Assembly: GCF_000219625.1 (NCBI RefSeq)
Contig: NC_018211.1
Span: 1,302,001-1,366,000, forward strand
From: Zymoseptoria tritici IPO323
Lineage: Eukaryota > Ascomycota > Dothideomycetes > Mycosphaerellales > Mycosphaerellaceae
DNA: 64,000 bases
Direction: 5' to 3'
Part shown: piece by piece, positions 63,701 through 64,000 of the stretch
How the letters are laid out: every line of letters starts with the position of its first letter
Numbering within the stretch: the stretch's first letter is position 1
The notes under the pieces: generated by a model
The model's database searches: none
What the model was told of the DNA's origin: nothing
What the model saw: only the letters and a program-made list of their open reading frames with translations
Translations under genes and position numbers: made by a program

Positions 63701-64000
63701 GAAGTGCTGGAGATGAGTCTGGCGGATCTGGAGCAGCAGAAGAACGTTCGCGTCACTTGGCTCACCGAAGGCATCGCCAAGGAGGAACCGCTCGATATTC
63801 TGGTACACAAACAGTCACAATTTACTTCGGTCCTGGACGGCATACAGAAACGTCTCGACTTGCCGAATGAAGCTCTCGAACGCATCCGATTTTACGAGGT
63901 CCATGGGAACAAGGTTTACAAGACTTTGCCTAACAGCCACGCCGTCGCAGCGCTCAACGAATTCATGACTGTCATCGCCGAACGTGTACCAGATGAGGAA
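60746..64000 (+). CDS. UBP15: Ubiquitin hydrolase Ubp15/USP7-like (3' end outside window)
   Basis: Exons 60746..60754 (only MDN) and 60824 to the window edge, 69-bp intron with CTAACATAC branch, at least 1,062 codons. An acidic start (DYDEKRLTPTDSNDN) leads into the TRAF/MATH domain YTWDIQDWRSLPKRTHSPTF. The USP Cys box is MVGLRNQGATCYLNSLLQSLYL with catalytic Cys; the His box is HLHGVLVHSGDLNAGHYYAFLRP with catalytic His, followed by FRFDDDRVTRATKREA. The C-terminal part contains the HUBL-type repeats (PIILFLKHFDVDRQVLQG, VQLQLFEEIKQNYIEPI, GDIICFQ) and a VSFGWES loop. Known: Ubp15 and USP7 deubiquitinate cell-cycle, peroxisomal and DNA-methylation factors and are allosterically helped by their C-terminal ubiquitin-like domains. 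The frame is open to the edge. Confidence 0.95.
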   Translation, partial: MDNVRSPSIPSEWSSIARNHVLTYYKLGSDMMVDSDYDEKRLTPTDSNDNVAIISPDDADSMVDDTETTTDPALPQADDHEAMRERYMPRQPEHETEAEEIYTWDIQDWRSLPKRTHSPTFTCGGHPWRILFFPAGNAANESVSFYLEQGFGDDKPPENWYACAQFMLVLSNPNDPSIYLHHVANHRFTAEEGDWGFTRFAEKNRIFASKFDNADRPMVENDCARVTAYVRVLKDPTGVLWHNFVNYDSKKETGMVGLRNQGATCYLNSLLQSLYLTGAFRKAVYQIPTATPAEKEASNSAYKLQRLFYRLQSDQTAVSTNELTVSFGWESRQIFEQQDVQELSRILMEKLEARMKGTDAENALPNMFVGKMKTYLRCINVDYESSRIEDFWDLQLNVSGCKSVDDSFKDYVQVETLEGDNKYAAEGYGLQDAKKGVIFEAFPNVLHLQLKRFEYDFQRDAMMKVNDRYEFPEVFDASPYLDDTADKSEPYIYHLHGVLVHSGDLNAGHYYAFLRPEKNGEFFRFDDDRVTRATKREAIDDNFGGEYSANNGGKGQNPYTRQWSTKRSNNAYMLVYIRESRLDEILPKDQDVLPPPHLPTEIAEERAQIERRRKEKEEAHLYMPVLVATEQSFKSYQGVDLIPWASEDASEPAAPKAYRLLRTMTVAEFTTHIAKENGQEPDLLRPWIMVNRQNGTVRPDHPLMWPEMTLQEASDKFSTRTSGFRVFMEETTRDQDGQPKWPADEVPSSPVVNGQAAQSQKPIILFLKHFDVDRQVLQGIGHVYMNPQDKAMDVAVPILEMMGWDTGVQLQLFEEIKQNYIEPIKAKNTLLSSEIQDGDIICFQRHLTEEDATALKQKNPTACLDAVQFYDFLMNRVFVNFTPKMSPAPNLQLRNQSEEKFQLALSKKDTYDALALKVAEYLSSVSAAPVDPSHVRFTTVNVQSGKARSPVKKMQGTSVNSILFSTSGYGGYSYTPSQASDQLYYEVLEMSLADLEQQKNVRVTWLTEGIAKEEPLDILVHKQSQFTSVLDGIQKRLDLPNEALERIRFYEVHGNKVYKTLPNSHAVAALNEFMTVIAERVPDEE

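Overview
This is a nuclear segment of a filamentous ascomycete, most likely a dothideomycete and possibly Capnodiales/Mycosphaerellales. The order is inferred from the gene style, not proven. Evidence for a fungus: genes are single transcription units on both strands, most coding regions are GC-rich, and introns are mostly about 49-71 bp (a few 78-145 bp) with GT..AG ends and CTRAY-like branch sites (CTGAC, CTAAC). Recognisable families are fungal: Ugo1, Yah1 ferredoxin, Rkm4, Epl1, Thr1, Trs33, Hap5, Grs1, Rpf1, Pin4/Cip2, Lin1, Pmp3, a PDH-type kinase and Ubp15. I see no rRNA gene and no intact tRNA gene. Exon boundaries below were worked out by hand from splice signals and reading-frame arithmetic.

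Layout. 1-12 kb: the 5' part of a Ugo1-like gene, mitochondrial ferredoxin, two neighbouring small acidic proteins, a tubby-like protein, a nitronate monooxygenase, a secreted Kex2-type precursor with two Cys-containing peptide repeats, two tandem paralogues of unknown function and a four-helix membrane protein. 12.8-16.6 kb: an NmrA/isoflavone-reductase-like gene, then a sharp drop into a ~2 kb AT-rich element with ~65-69 bp terminal inverted repeats, an 8-bp minisatellite and a tRNA-like relic. It looks like a RIP-mutated transposon. 16.6-23.7 kb: methyltransferase, Rkm4, Epl1, a small conserved unknown and a DUF1295-like membrane enzyme.

23.9-27.3 kb is the most striking part. Two divergent genes share a 318-bp promoter. 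The right gene is a HET-S-like HeLo-domain protein ending in two HET-s-type amyloid pseudorepeats (HRAM). The left gene starts with one similar repeat and continues into a G-alpha-like domain that has lost the P-loop, the switch-II DxxGQ and the NKxD motif. The layout matches the NLR/HET-S amyloid-signalling pairs of fungi, with a degenerate G-alpha-like protein in place of the NLR.

28-46.8 kb is mostly housekeeping. It includes an in-frame fusion of homoserine kinase with an AIR synthase (PurM) domain, a DUF3712 protein, a multi-exon membrane protein, Trs33, cytosolic malate dehydrogenase, a Cys-rich secreted peptide with a broken duplicate beside it, Hap5 with an open frame past its stop, glycyl-tRNA synthetase with two in-frame starts, and Rpf1. 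48-64 kb: Pin4/Cip2, Lin1, Pmp3, a frameshifted alpha/beta-hydrolase relic, an unknown gene with an in-frame TAG, a mitochondrial PDH/BCKDH-type kinase, and a Ubp15/USP7 deubiquitinase running off the right edge.
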